From NCBI GenBank assembly GCA_023091665.1, contig JALJCQ010000003.1, positions 1,426,001 to 1,490,000 of the forward strand: 64,000 nucleotides of DNA. Reading direction: 5' to 3'. Source of the stretch: Pythium myriotylum (lineage: Eukaryota > Oomycota > Peronosporomycetes > Pythiales > Pythiaceae). The notes beneath the pieces were generated by a model that made no database searches, had not been told where the DNA came from, and saw only the letters and a program-made list of their open reading frames with translations. This document shows, one piece after another, positions 56,201-63,716 of the stretch (the first letter of the stretch is position 1; each line of letters starts with the position of its first letter). The translations under genes were made by a program, and so were the position numbers.

Positions 56201-57561
56201 CCAGAGAGACGACTGCGTCCAAGACTTCATCAGTTTCAAGCCAAGGTCGCTTGTCTGAAGGCGATCCTTTCTCTGACCACGAGATGTACGGTACTACGAC
56301 CGTTGGAGCGTTTGCTGCGCACGTCTATGGCTTTCGTAAAGGCGGTATTCGGCAGCTCCGAGGCGAATTGAAGAAGATCAGTGAACGCATGGCGAAAGAG
56401 GAGGAGCGTGTCGGCTCAGAGCTCACAGTGGAAGCTCTTGAACGCGAGTATGTCGAGTTGAAATGGCACATCGACCGACGGCTTGAAGTCACGTTTTGCC
56501 AAGCGATGAGTGCCCTTGCAACATGTTTCCAGCAGACGCTTTATGTACACCTACATGAAAGAGCCGAATCATCGAGGCTTCACTTCCAGAGTCAGCCCCG
56601 TGTACGAGGTCTCCAGTACCTCGAGCAGCTTGCCGACATAGGGTTCGTTTTCTCGGTCGAGAGCCTTCTCTCGACGTACAGTAAGGAAGCTGGAATGTTG
56701 GGAGACATGGAAGCAGCAGTACGGGAGCTTGAGCGAGTCCGCATCAAGTTGCGTCCAGTACAATCGCCTCGCGCCGCCCAGTTCCGTGTTTCTGTTACAT
56801 CTGGCCCCAAGGGCCTGACGATGGAACTGCCTGTCATTGTCGTCCCACCTGAACAGTTTCCCACGCGGACGATGCATCGCATCCTTGGTCAGGATGCTGC
56901 CACAGGGGCAGTGTACATGTCCCTGGCCACCAGTGACGAATGGACACGCGCTCGTCGCGTGTTTCGTCAACCTATCGTCATCGTCCCGGTCATTTTTTCC
57001 CAAGGGATGAATGAAATGCAGACAGTCGCAAATACAGTGGGCAAGGATACGCTCCAGAGAGAGATCAACAACGAGAACCTCGTTGTTTTGGAGGGGTACG
57101 TGGATGCGTATACCGCCTGGTGGCAATGCAACATCCTCGCCAGCGGCCAGGCTACTGAAGAAACCGAGCACATCTCTCGCCTGGAGACTCTGCGTGTTCA
57201 GCTTCGAGACCACGTTCATCGGGCCGGACGAGGCAAACACATGGACATCTTGATTGTGTCATCTTCGATCGCGCGCCTGGTCGGAGGAGGTCGCGTCACG
57301 TGCTGCAAGTCGGCGAAGGACCGCACGGCCATGTCGGTGACGCTGGAGGAGGCTTCTCTGCTCGTTCAGGCTCACGGGCTACGCGTTACAGACCGCGAAC
57401 TCTTCACGGCACTGCTGAGAACGTACGGCGTACGCCGCGAAAATGCGCGGAAGAACATCGGACAGGCCCAGTACTGTTTCAGTGCTCTCCAGAACTACTT
57501 GCTTCCGACTGACTACCAGTGTCCGCCCGGCACGGGTGGCGGCGGCCACGCGCTGTCGTGA
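53236..57561 (+). CDS. Seven-transmembrane protein fused to C2 and INPP4-type phosphoinositide phosphatase
   Basis: A single exon of 1,441 residues from the first ATG (1,412 from MALRGAAS at 53323, which I think equally likely). Seven hydrophobic helices lie between residues 55 and 325, resembling the TOM1/THH1-type 7TM family (RIWNAFVVANALFYAIVIGL is the fourth). After a Ser-rich linker comes a C2 domain (about 474-612: WMSFQCFHLKLP ... FGRTEVAYSSDPYF). The C-terminal two thirds are INPP4-like, with the signature CKSAKDRTAMS at 1357-1367, the Cys-x5-Arg catalytic loop of phosphatidylinositol-3,4-bisphosphate 4-phosphatase. Expected action is membrane phosphoinositide turnover tied to a receptor-like 7TM. 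Oomycetes are known for 7TM-enzyme fusions (GPCR-bigrams), and this looks like one. Confidence 0.88.
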   Translation: MALFRGSVGGCLPSSRSIFIFAELLTRPAMALRGAASGDSEEDGLVFLPHASPVVEGLCICLYVALAAVALARMISSTASAARRRPDALKRQRTFQRLLFAFAVVRAASFLPESGLARGLLNRLALCVFFSLVLFQVLFWIDIANAKVSTRSRRIWNAFVVANALFYAIVIGLCVLRARENASPEAAARTPPEQLERARLWDLLPVLFIALGSLAASLGLLYSTCKTRRRVGRVLRQFAEQSLPKRLNDRVEAKLQRALRVTNVIMAVCSVLFLMRTILYLQRPFSHKECGDIRDPNLCILIGYGLPELVPCSLFLVLMWEVEPHLELTTRRKSSVNAVTVARATETTPLLLLDRPRNTDLSIDVQVPGGPMGRRPPTRTQRPSPLSSALGGNVIAIARRRLRRVLEESFGMRSDDETSILSSSVPKRVQSSSDSPHSRSSSDRRDPLLSPSGESRSRESSLISRADQEALGGPFVWMSFQCFHLKLPSMTDTAVVLVLHEVDPTSGEPTTEFGRTEVAYSSDPYFHVMLPVQINESRSLRASVYAVIRPNALKDLNAQWLIGSSLLPLTAYLSKSNQGVKVVSGAASIHELRSPLSRTNASGELVVRCEAPLSHGDSVIDNDRLERITRAFVYQPNNVVAAGPITPNPAVASPCSKLLVEEELIESVYTWEMPYQLLQLILSDLLVQLDVLKRALMEPSDEDEVETVDVQTSASAAPTRTTSTPSVGMLSEMIMRIQGDAMERKSKKWGGELVIKMEKYINDVEAAILRYESANHGGLTFKPSTMKADSGLSFLALNLHQQLISVGNAVTASTSDLGAGNKRARVDAEHYVKLIDSSSAALDTASPSLRILEVEHGGIDFFEDSASELDEDEDMVSSPSSQRRSEDDTRSRTPEPYEALRRRVISFDSAENIVNLQAFGGGQSVPLSREQRQLAESIVALGIENAMDAEGSDEAEEEPDAPSPTSTTRDSVHSQGRGSTSRSHHSRATRETTASKTSSVSSQGRLSEGDPFSDHEMYGTTTVGAFAAHVYGFRKGGIRQLRGELKKISERMAKEEERVGSELTVEALEREYVELKWHIDRRLEVTFCQAMSALATCFQQTLYVHLHERAESSRLHFQSQPRVRGLQYLEQLADIGFVFSVESLLSTYSKEAGMLGDMEAAVRELERVRIKLRPVQSPRAAQFRVSVTSGPKGLTMELPVIVVPPEQFPTRTMHRILGQDAATGAVYMSLATSDEWTRARRVFRQPIVIVPVIFSQGMNEMQTVANTVGKDTLQREINNENLVVLEGYVDAYTAWWQCNILASGQATEETEHISRLETLRVQLRDHVHRAGRGKHMDILIVSSSIARLVGGGRVTCCKSAKDRTAMSVTLEEASLLVQAHGLRVTDRELFTALLRTYGVRRENARKNIGQAQYCFSALQNYLLPTDYQCPPGTGGGGHALS

Positions 57562-57690
57562 TCGTGAGCCAGACTGTTTCGCGTGCAGGATTTGAAGTTT
57601 TTTCTTACAATAGTTGTGGTCTCCTATACGGTAATCTACTAAAGTTGAGAGTATCTACAGCTGGTTCGGAAGGTAGTAGTAGGGCGCTGT

Positions 57691-58605
57691 CTAGGCGGTC
57701 ATGGCAGTGTTGGAGAGGATGTCGCGCATGGACATGGTCCGCGAGCGGAGGGCGTCGGTCTCGCCCTGCGAAGACGGTGTGAGGTGGGTCTCGACCTCGT
57801 GCTTGAAGGCCGTGAGGATCGAGGCCTCGAGCAGCACGCTGAGCGAGGGCATGGCCGAGGGCGACGAGACCTGGCGCGAGTGGCACTGGAGCAGCGACTG
57901 CTTCTGGAACGGAGTCACGGCGTGCACGTGCATGCGTCGAGGGCTGAGCGACGGCCCGCGCTCCAGGTTGAAGGCGTGCTGCGTCGGCGGCGGCGTGAGC
58001 ATCGGGCCCGAGACCGCGTGCGTCGAGGCCGAGGGGCTGACGATCGTGTTGATGCATTGAGGGTTCTGCGCGAACGGCGGGAGATCGTAGGCGGCAAGGT
58101 GGTCGCGAGGCGCCGCGGCGGGAGCCTGTGGGAGTCGGACCTGCAGGAGCCGCTTGGCGCTCGCGCCGCGCAGGCACGACGGGCTCGGGTGCGAGGCGGC
58201 CGCGACATTGACGGACGAGACGCCGCCCTCGCTGCCTTCTCGCTCGAGCTTCCTGCGGAGGTTCTCGATGGCCTCCTGGCGGATGCGCTCGACGTTTTTC
58301 TCGCTGCGGAAGCCCAGGTAGGGCCACCGGCGGATGCCGAGCGAGCGGCAGACGCGGATGAGCGTGCGCGAGGAGATGCCGAGGTCCTCGGCGGCCTTTT
58401 TGGCGGTGAAGGTGAAGAAGGCGGCGAGCGTGTCGAAGGAGATGGTTTTGATGCCGTGGCGCGTGTGGACGCGGACGATGTAGGTGGCGTAGGTGGCGGC
58501 GAGCGCGCTGCGCGGCGAGAGCGGCCTCGCGTGGGCCACCGAGGGCGTGCGCTGCAGCGAGACGACTTCGAGCGCGGACGGCGGCGGGGACGCGGATCGC
58601 TGCAT
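57691..58605 (-). CDS. RWP-RK-type transcription factor, copy 1
   Basis: A single exon of 304 residues from the ATG at 58605; the frame is open upstream but has no ATG. The DNA-binding domain (about 30-130) has the RWP-RK pattern: ISFDTLAAFFTFTAKKAAEDLG, then TLIRVCRSLGIRRWPYLGFRS. The RK of the motif is replaced by GF. RWP-RK factors are known in plants, algae, amoebae and oomycetes. A C-terminal block (MPSLSVLLEASILTAF ... RTMSMRDILSN) is shared with copy 2 at 62799 and may bind partners. Ser/Pro/His-rich sequence lies between. The codons for the DNA-binding part are identical to copy 2 over 263 bp. Convergent with the INPP4 fusion gene (129 bases between stops). Confidence 0.88.
   Translation of the reverse strand: MQRSASPPPSALEVVSLQRTPSVAHARPLSPRSALAATYATYIVRVHTRHGIKTISFDTLAAFFTFTAKKAAEDLGISSRTLIRVCRSLGIRRWPYLGFRSEKNVERIRQEAIENLRRKLEREGSEGGVSSVNVAAASHPSPSCLRGASAKRLLQVRLPQAPAAAPRDHLAAYDLPPFAQNPQCINTIVSPSASTHAVSGPMLTPPPTQHAFNLERGPSLSPRRMHVHAVTPFQKQSLLQCHSRQVSSPSAMPSLSVLLEASILTAFKHEVETHLTPSSQGETDALRSRTMSMRDILSNTAMTA
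58223..58515 (-). repeat. Inverted repeat arm A (RWP-RK DNA-binding region)
   Basis: Reverse complement of 58223-58515 matches 62880-63172 with three mismatches, all in the last 30 bases; 263 bases are identical. The arms are 4,364 bases apart and each encodes the RWP-RK domain of one paralogue. Confidence 0.95.
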
Positions 58606-59215
58606 GGCGTAGGTTGGCGTTGGATGGTGTGGTGGCGACTGGTGTTGCAGGCAGGCGGCGAGTTGTGGAATGACGGAGTGGCCTCGGATCGCGCGGGGAA
58701 TCAGAAACACGCCTTGGGGGGAGCGAATCGACAGTGGAGAGGAGCGCGAGCGGACGCGGCCGACGACCGAATCCGGTCAAGTGCGGAGGGCCGACGGCAG
58801 GTGGCCGATGCGGAACTGGCGAGTCTCGCGGGCGGGAACGCGCGCGGAAGCGCCGGCCCGAGCGCCGCGAGCGAGTGGCGAGGAAATCGAACGCGCGCGC
58901 GAGAGGCCAGAACGGCACTTCGCGGAAAAAAAGAGTAGCGCGTCCGGTCGTCAATGCGGCGGCGGTGGGTGCAAGTGAGCTGGAGCGAGGACGCCGCGCG
59001 CCCCGGCTCTGCACGGGAGCGGCTGAACAGCTCAGTTGGGGCGAACGCGCGCGGAAGCGGGCGCGAACGTTGCGCGTGTAATGGAAATGGCGCTGAGTCG
59101 CCGCGCGCGCGCGAAGCGGAAAAGCGGAAAAGCGAGCGAGAGGAAATGGAAAGAAGCACGCGAACGCGACGCAGCGAGGAAGGGGGAGGAGGAAGGGCAG
59201 TGGGGTCTTCGTCAC

Positions 59216-59248
<33 letters not shown>

Positions 59249-59353
59249 CACGATACAGTGGCCACCGGAGGGCGCGCTCCCCCGCTCGAGGGACACGTCA
59301 CTCTTGCGGGGGAGCGGCGCGCGCTTCCGGCACAGTGCGCGGAAAGCCCCGAG
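58606..59353. promoter_or_regulatory. Long GC-rich divergent promoter region, RWP-RK copy 1 / HAD-like gene
   Basis: These 748 bases without a supported gene separate divergent starts. They hold a 28-base G run (59216-59243), a 17-base direct repeat GAACGCGCGCGGAAGCG at 58836-58852 and 59043-59059, and many GCGC steps. Open frames here are long only because the DNA is GC-rich. Confidence 0.4.
59216..59243 (+). repeat. Homopolymer run of 28 G
   Basis: An uninterrupted run of 28 G lies 110 bases upstream of the HAD-like start. Such runs are rarely sequenced exactly, so its length is uncertain. It could form G-quadruplex structures. Confidence 0.9.
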
Positions 59354-60529
59354 ATGGCGCGCGCCGATCCGCAGCGACCCGGCGCGGCGCCGCCCGTTCT
59401 CTTCCTCGACGTCGACGGCGTGCTCAACGTCGCCACGGCCGCTTCGTCGGCGTTCTCGGCGCTGCACGCGTCGCTGCTGCGGCGGCTCGCGCGGCTCGAG
59501 CGCGCCTGGCGAGGCCTCGCGCTGCCGCCCATCGACGGCGCCACGCCGACGCTCGCGGCCGGCGCCGACACCGCGGCTCGTCTGCGCGTGCGCGAGATCG
59601 ACGCGTGGCTCGAGGCCGAGACGGCGCGGAGCGGCCTTCGCGTCGCTCGCTGGGCCGCCGTGGATGACTTGGATCTGCGCACCGCTGCGCTCGCGATGTG
59701 TCGCGGCGACGCGCAGCGATTCGTGCAAACAGATCCGAGCCGGGGGCTCTCGCCCGCGGCGGCTGACGCTCTTGCTCGGCTGCTGGGCAGCGAAGAGAGA
59801 GAGGACTCGGACGACGCCGTGCTGACTCTGTCGCCGGAGACGCAGCTCCTGCGACTGGCTCTCGATCTGATCGTTCTAGTCCAACACACGAGTGCGATCG
59901 TCGTCGACACGGCCGACTTCACGGTCGCAGCGGAGCTCGACACTTCAGAGCAGTCGCTACGAGCGTGGCTCACACAACAAGAAGCCGACTTCTCGATCGA
60001 CCGCATTGCTACGATCGCAGCGAGCCCTGAACACCATTCCAGCGATACACCATTCACCATCTGGTGGCCCGAACTCGCAACTTTAACGCCTCGCGATATC
60101 GTACAAGGCTTCACTCGCAGCCTCGTTGATCCCACGCATACCCAGTCATCTTATATTGTAGCACGACTAGTGGAAGGCATCCGTGAAAGAGACAATGCAT
60201 TGTACTGCCGAGATTTGGCGGAAGCACAGTTCATAACCGCCGGTCTCAGCACCGCCAGCAAGCTTTCAGCCAACGTTGACTTGGCGAACAGCCTGCTGGA
60301 GCTGCTGCCTCTCGTTAATCCTCCTTCGCCATCGCGTGTGGGTCTCGTGCTCGAGATCTGCCAACTCTTCAGCAAGCCAAGGGACCGCTTTCTACGGCAA
60401 ATCCTCGTCGAGTATGTCGCTCGGGGTGAGCTGAACTCACGAGCAGCACTGGACGCCGTAACGTTGATTCACAACGCAAGTGATTCAACTTCAGTGGACG
60501 AGATCGAAGAACTGCTGACCACAGCATGA
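59354..60529 (+). CDS. HAD-like domain protein with unknown C-terminal half
   Basis: A single exon of 391 residues from the ATG at 59354; the upstream frame runs through the G28 tract and is unlikely to be translated. The N-terminus VLFLDVDGVLN is HAD motif I, with both Asp residues. GATPTL ... REIDAWLEAE ... WAAVDDLDL ... RFVQTDPSRGL fits the HAD branch found in RNA-repair and related proteins. The segment that should lie between, with motif II (Ser/Thr, often SSSWR), seems absent. The last 240 residues are helical with no family I recognise. AATAAA follows at 60543. Between RWP-RK copy 1 (divergent) and BBS5 (convergent, 51 bases between stops). Confidence 0.65.
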   Translation: MARADPQRPGAAPPVLFLDVDGVLNVATAASSAFSALHASLLRRLARLERAWRGLALPPIDGATPTLAAGADTAARLRVREIDAWLEAETARSGLRVARWAAVDDLDLRTAALAMCRGDAQRFVQTDPSRGLSPAAADALARLLGSEEREDSDDAVLTLSPETQLLRLALDLIVLVQHTSAIVVDTADFTVAAELDTSEQSLRAWLTQQEADFSIDRIATIAASPEHHSSDTPFTIWWPELATLTPRDIVQGFTRSLVDPTHTQSSYIVARLVEGIRERDNALYCRDLAEAQFITAGLSTASKLSANVDLANSLLELLPLVNPPSPSRVGLVLEICQLFSKPRDRFLRQILVEYVARGELNSRAALDAVTLIHNASDSTSVDEIEELLTTA

Positions 60530-60542
60530 TTCTGAAAAGCCA

Positions 60543-60548
60543 AATAAA
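60543..60548 (+). terminator. Candidate poly(A) signal AATAAA
   Basis: AATAAA lies 14 bases after the HAD-like stop codon and within 40 bases of the convergent BBS5 stop. Confidence 0.4.
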
Positions 60549-60580
60549 CTCTCCTCATAGAAGCCTTCCTTCCCTCCCTA

Positions 60581-61654
60581 CTACACAACCTGCCAAAGAT
60601 CCTGGAGCGTGAATCCTTCCGGGAGACCTTCGATCGCGAGTCCCAACTCTTTCGAGAACACCGGAGGTCGGTCCTGATTCTTGTTGACTGCTGCGTAGTA
60701 AGCTGCAAATGCGTCCATCGAACTCGACTGATCTTCTTCAATCTCGACGTCGTCCATCTTGCGAGGTTGCTTCAGCGCTTCGAGGCTCGCGGGCTTCTCT
60801 TCTACCTCGTAGTCGACGCCGTATATTGGGTTCGTGGAGAAGACCTGGTGGAGGCTCTGCAACTCCTTGAAGAGCTCGTGGAGCTTGTCGTCCGGGTCGA
60901 CACGGAAGCCGAGAATGTATCCGCCGCTAGCCGCAGTGGTCTCCACGACAAGGGCGGGGCCGAACTTGGAGCTGCGGATCCGCGCCGAGTTGATCTGCAT
61001 GTACGGGATGCTCACATTAAAGTTCTCAGCAAGGTTCGCGTGCCACACGACGCGAACGTTTGTCACGAAAAGTGTGCCGAGATTGCCCTGGTCTGAGCTA
61101 AGATTCCAGACGCCGTTAAGCCGTGTGTAGACCTGTTCGTGGGGTAGTAGCATGAGCTCCTTCTCCTTGATGATGGCGCCGCGCAGCTTGAGCTCTCGGT
61201 ATAATTTCGTGGTTTCGTACGACCGGAATACCGCCTGGATGGTCGTAAAGAGCCGTGGACTTGCCTTCACGAGGCTCGTGAAGATGAACTCAAAGCGCGA
61301 GTTGGCGTACTTAGTCATGACGTAGAGCGCCTGCGTATTGCCCCGCAGCTTGGACGTGGCCGTGCGGATTTTGAGCGTCTGCACGCAGCTGTAGCCGATG
61401 CTCAAGTTCGTGCGCAGAGACTTGTGCGAGGCCCAGAGTAGCCGCAGGTTGGTGATCTCGAGCGAACCGCGGTCGCCGTTGTTGCCCTTGGTGTCCTCAA
61501 CTGAGTTGATCGAGTCGATGAGCACTTCGCCTTTGCGGAGCGCCATGGCCGACGCCGCGATGTCGAAGCGGATCTCGCGGTCCTGCCACGTGACCGACTC
61601 TGGAGCCGCTTTGATCTCCATGGCCGGCGTCGCCCCGGGGCCTCCACGCTGCAT
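60581..61654 (-). CDS. BBS5: BBSome subunit BBS5
   Basis: BBS5 is a phosphoinositide-binding subunit of the BBSome, which moves membrane proteins in cilia and flagella. The single exon gives about 357 residues (human 341). Conserved blocks run the whole length: [72 protein letters not shown] and the end [22 protein letters not shown]. Two PH-like domains make up residues 12-270. I used the ATG at 61654 (MQRGGPG); ATG61621 (MEIKAAPE), nearer the usual family start, is equally possible. The open frame further upstream lacks an ATG. Its presence implies a flagellated stage. Identification is secure. Confidence 0.96.
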   Translation of the reverse strand: MQRGGPGATPAMEIKAAPESVTWQDREIRFDIAASAMALRKGEVLIDSINSVEDTKGNNGDRGSLEITNLRLLWASHKSLRTNLSIGYSCVQTLKIRTATSKLRGNTQALYVMTKYANSRFEFIFTSLVKASPRLFTTIQAVFRSYETTKLYRELKLRGAIIKEKELMLLPHEQVYTRLNGVWNLSSDQGNLGTLFVTNVRVVWHANLAENFNVSIPYMQINSARIRSSKFGPALVVETTAASGGYILGFRVDPDDKLHELFKELQSLHQVFSTNPIYGVDYEVEEKPASLEALKQPRKMDDVEIEEDQSSSMDAFAAYYAAVNKNQDRPPVFSKELGLAIEGLPEGFTLQDLWQVV

Positions 61655-61906
61655 CTTGGCTCTCGCTTTGCCGCGCACGAAACGACGCGAGTCGAGATAC
61701 CGTACGCAACGCGCTAGGTACGGCCAGCTAGCTGTGGTTGTGGAGTCCGAGAGGCCAATTAACTCCTCGCCAGCCTCTACAACCGTGGAAGCATTTCGCT
61801 GGGTGACCCAGCAACTGGCCAAGAGCCGCGACTCGCTGACCTCGCACCCATTCGGACTCGGTGAAAGCAACGTGGGACTGGCGCTTGGCCCGGATTCTTT
61901 CCATCG

Positions 61907-62672
61907 ATGCGCGCGCGTGGCCACTGGCGACTGCCGGATCCGCCTCCGCCATCCTCAGTAGAAGAATCCGATGACCTCGGGTCACAGCAGAGTCCGGGCA
62001 GCACCCGTGCCCGATCCCTGACGTCGCCTCGGGACAATGGTGACAGCAGCATCGGTCTCTTCGTCCTCGTCACATGTCGCAGATGCATGTATCCACTCCT
62101 AGAAGCTACGCACTGGCCCGTCTCCGCTCCTGAACGACTTGAGGAAAACGGAATGCGCCCGTCGTAGCGTTGCACTCGACGATCAGCTGTCCATCCCCGC
62201 TTGTCATCACCGTCTTACATGCAGCGAATCTTTTTGGAACAGTCGGACTGGGCTCTTCAACTCGCCCCGCTGTGCCCACGAAGTGGCGTGCTGAACTCAG
62301 CGACATCTCACCCCCTATGGACTCGCGACGAGCTTCTTTCCGTCGATGCGAGTCGTCCTCCACCCGCACCAGGTCAGCCGCTCCTCTGCCCTCTCGCCTT
62401 CCTCGCGTGTTCCGCGGGACAAGCTCGTGCCGCAGCTCAAGGATCCATCTGAGTACTGCGCTGCGCCCGTGGTTCAGCTGGCTTTGGCAGGGATCTTATC
62501 TGGCGACTCGGATCCTCCAGGTCTCAGTCGGCTCCTCCGCTTTACAGTGTTGCAGTTCACCGAACACGCCGCTGCTCACCCCGATGTTCCGACCGCTGTC
62601 GTCGCGTCGCTTCGTTCCGATCCAGCGCGTGGCCTACAGGTCTTCACTGGACTCGGATCCTTTCACTCGTAG
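61907..62672 (+). CDS. Doubtful three-exon gene, small Cys-containing protein
   Basis: This is a tentative model: 61907-62088, 62168-62282 and 62373-62672, with 79- and 90-base introns, 198 residues. Support is that phases agree and the joined frame places Cys and His in a zinc-site-like string (VTCRRC, then PACHHRLTC, then RCAHE). Exon 3 ([25 protein letters not shown] ...) has normal codon use. Against it: the second donor (GTGGCG) is weak, introns are longer than the local norm, and no family is recognised. A minus-strand reading (ending [19 protein letters not shown], stop near 61985) is also open. If real, it diverges from BBS5 across about 250 bases. I cannot decide strand with certainty. 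Confidence 0.3.
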
Positions 62673-62798
62673 GTCTCTCCTCAGATTGCCCGGTGGTCCG
62701 CGTCTTAGTCACCATCCGCGCTGCGAACGTGGCTGGAGTTGGGTCTTGATCATTTCCAAACTTGCGGCTCATCCGACAACCAGCACAGCCCAGCCACC

Positions 62799-63716
62799 AT
62801 GATGCCGCACCGGTCGTCACTCTCAGCGGCTCAAGACGTCCCTTCCCTCCACACCTCAACTTCCATGTCGTCGACGATTCCGCGCAGCGCGCTCGCCGCC
62901 ACCTACGCCACCTACATCGTCCGCGTCCACACGCGCCACGGCATCAAAACCATCTCCTTCGACACGCTCGCCGCCTTCTTCACCTTCACCGCCAAAAAGG
63001 CCGCCGAGGACCTCGGCATCTCCTCGCGCACGCTCATCCGCGTCTGCCGCTCGCTCGGCATCCGCCGGTGGCCCTACCTGGGCTTCCGCAGCGAGAAAAA
63101 CGTCGAGCGCATCCGCCAGGAGGCCATCGAGAACCTCCGCAGAAAGCTCGAGCGAGAAGGGAGCGAGGGAGGTTCTGAATCACCTTCTTTCGCGCAGTCC
63201 AATTCCGCGTGCCTTCGTGGTGCCAGTGCCAAGAGGCTGCTGCAGCTTAACTACCAGCCCACAAACCGTCGCTTTCGTTGGGGTCCCTCAGGGTACGCAC
63301 CGTACGGATTCAGAGACCACAGAGATGTGAGTCCTCGTTGCATCAGCACAGTTGTGAGTCCGAGCGCAAGCAATTTCGATGAAGCCTATGGAATTTCTAG
63401 CGCTACGCCGCTACCGAACCAGCACATGATTGACCTCCCCGGCACCTCTTTAGTGAGCCCGCGCCGCATGGCACCACACAACTCGGTGAGCTGGCACCGA
63501 TTGCGTCACCACCATTTGAGCTCTGCAACGTCTCTCCCGTCCATGCCCTCGCTCAGCGTTTTGATGGAAGCGTCCGTGCTCACGGCATTCCGGGACGAGT
63601 TCAATAACCACCTCACACACCCTGGCCCGATGTTAGCGAAACCAGAATGCGAGACGAAGCAATCTCGCACTATGTCAATGCGCGATATCCTCTCCAATGC
63701 AACGATGGCTGTGTAG
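62799..63716 (+). CDS. RWP-RK-type transcription factor, copy 2
   Basis: A single exon of 305 residues. ATG62799 has a strong context (CAGCCACCATG). The DNA-binding domain (about 28-128) is identical in sequence to copy 1 (GIRRWPYLGFRSEKNVERI). The rest has diverged but keeps SACLRGASAKRLLQ, a short ISTVVSPSAS block and the C-terminal MPSLSVLMEASVLTAF ... SRTMSMRDILSN. The two genes therefore descend from one duplication. Codons in the shared 263 bp are identical even at silent sites, unlike the flanks, which suggests gene conversion. The role is likely stage-specific transcription, by analogy with other RWP-RK factors; targets are unknown. Confidence 0.9.
   Translation: MMPHRSSLSAAQDVPSLHTSTSMSSTIPRSALAATYATYIVRVHTRHGIKTISFDTLAAFFTFTAKKAAEDLGISSRTLIRVCRSLGIRRWPYLGFRSEKNVERIRQEAIENLRRKLEREGSEGGSESPSFAQSNSACLRGASAKRLLQLNYQPTNRRFRWGPSGYAPYGFRDHRDVSPRCISTVVSPSASNFDEAYGISSATPLPNQHMIDLPGTSLVSPRRMAPHNSVSWHRLRHHHLSSATSLPSMPSLSVLMEASVLTAFRDEFNNHLTHPGPMLAKPECETKQSRTMSMRDILSNATMAV
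62880..63172 (+). repeat. Inverted repeat arm B (RWP-RK DNA-binding region)
   Basis: Partner of 58223-58515 in reverse complement. Bases 62880-63142 match exactly; mismatches are at 63143, 63161 and 63170. Confidence 0.95.

Noticed and set aside
57605..59728. A 707-residue minus-strand open frame
   Set aside because: It lies in a shadow frame of RWP-RK copy 1 and runs through the G28 tract as poly-Pro; composition is Arg/Pro-biased and no family resemblance is seen.
62170..62802. Plus-strand 210-residue frame as the gene after BBS5
   Set aside because: It is Ser/Arg/Pro-biased, runs into the promoter and start of RWP-RK copy 2, and its codon use is poorer than the competing frame in 62373-62672.
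58223..63172. Inverted repeats as ends of a transposon
   Set aside because: The arms are coding DNA for RWP-RK domains within longer paralogous genes; there is no transposase and no target-site duplication, and the interior holds ordinary genes.
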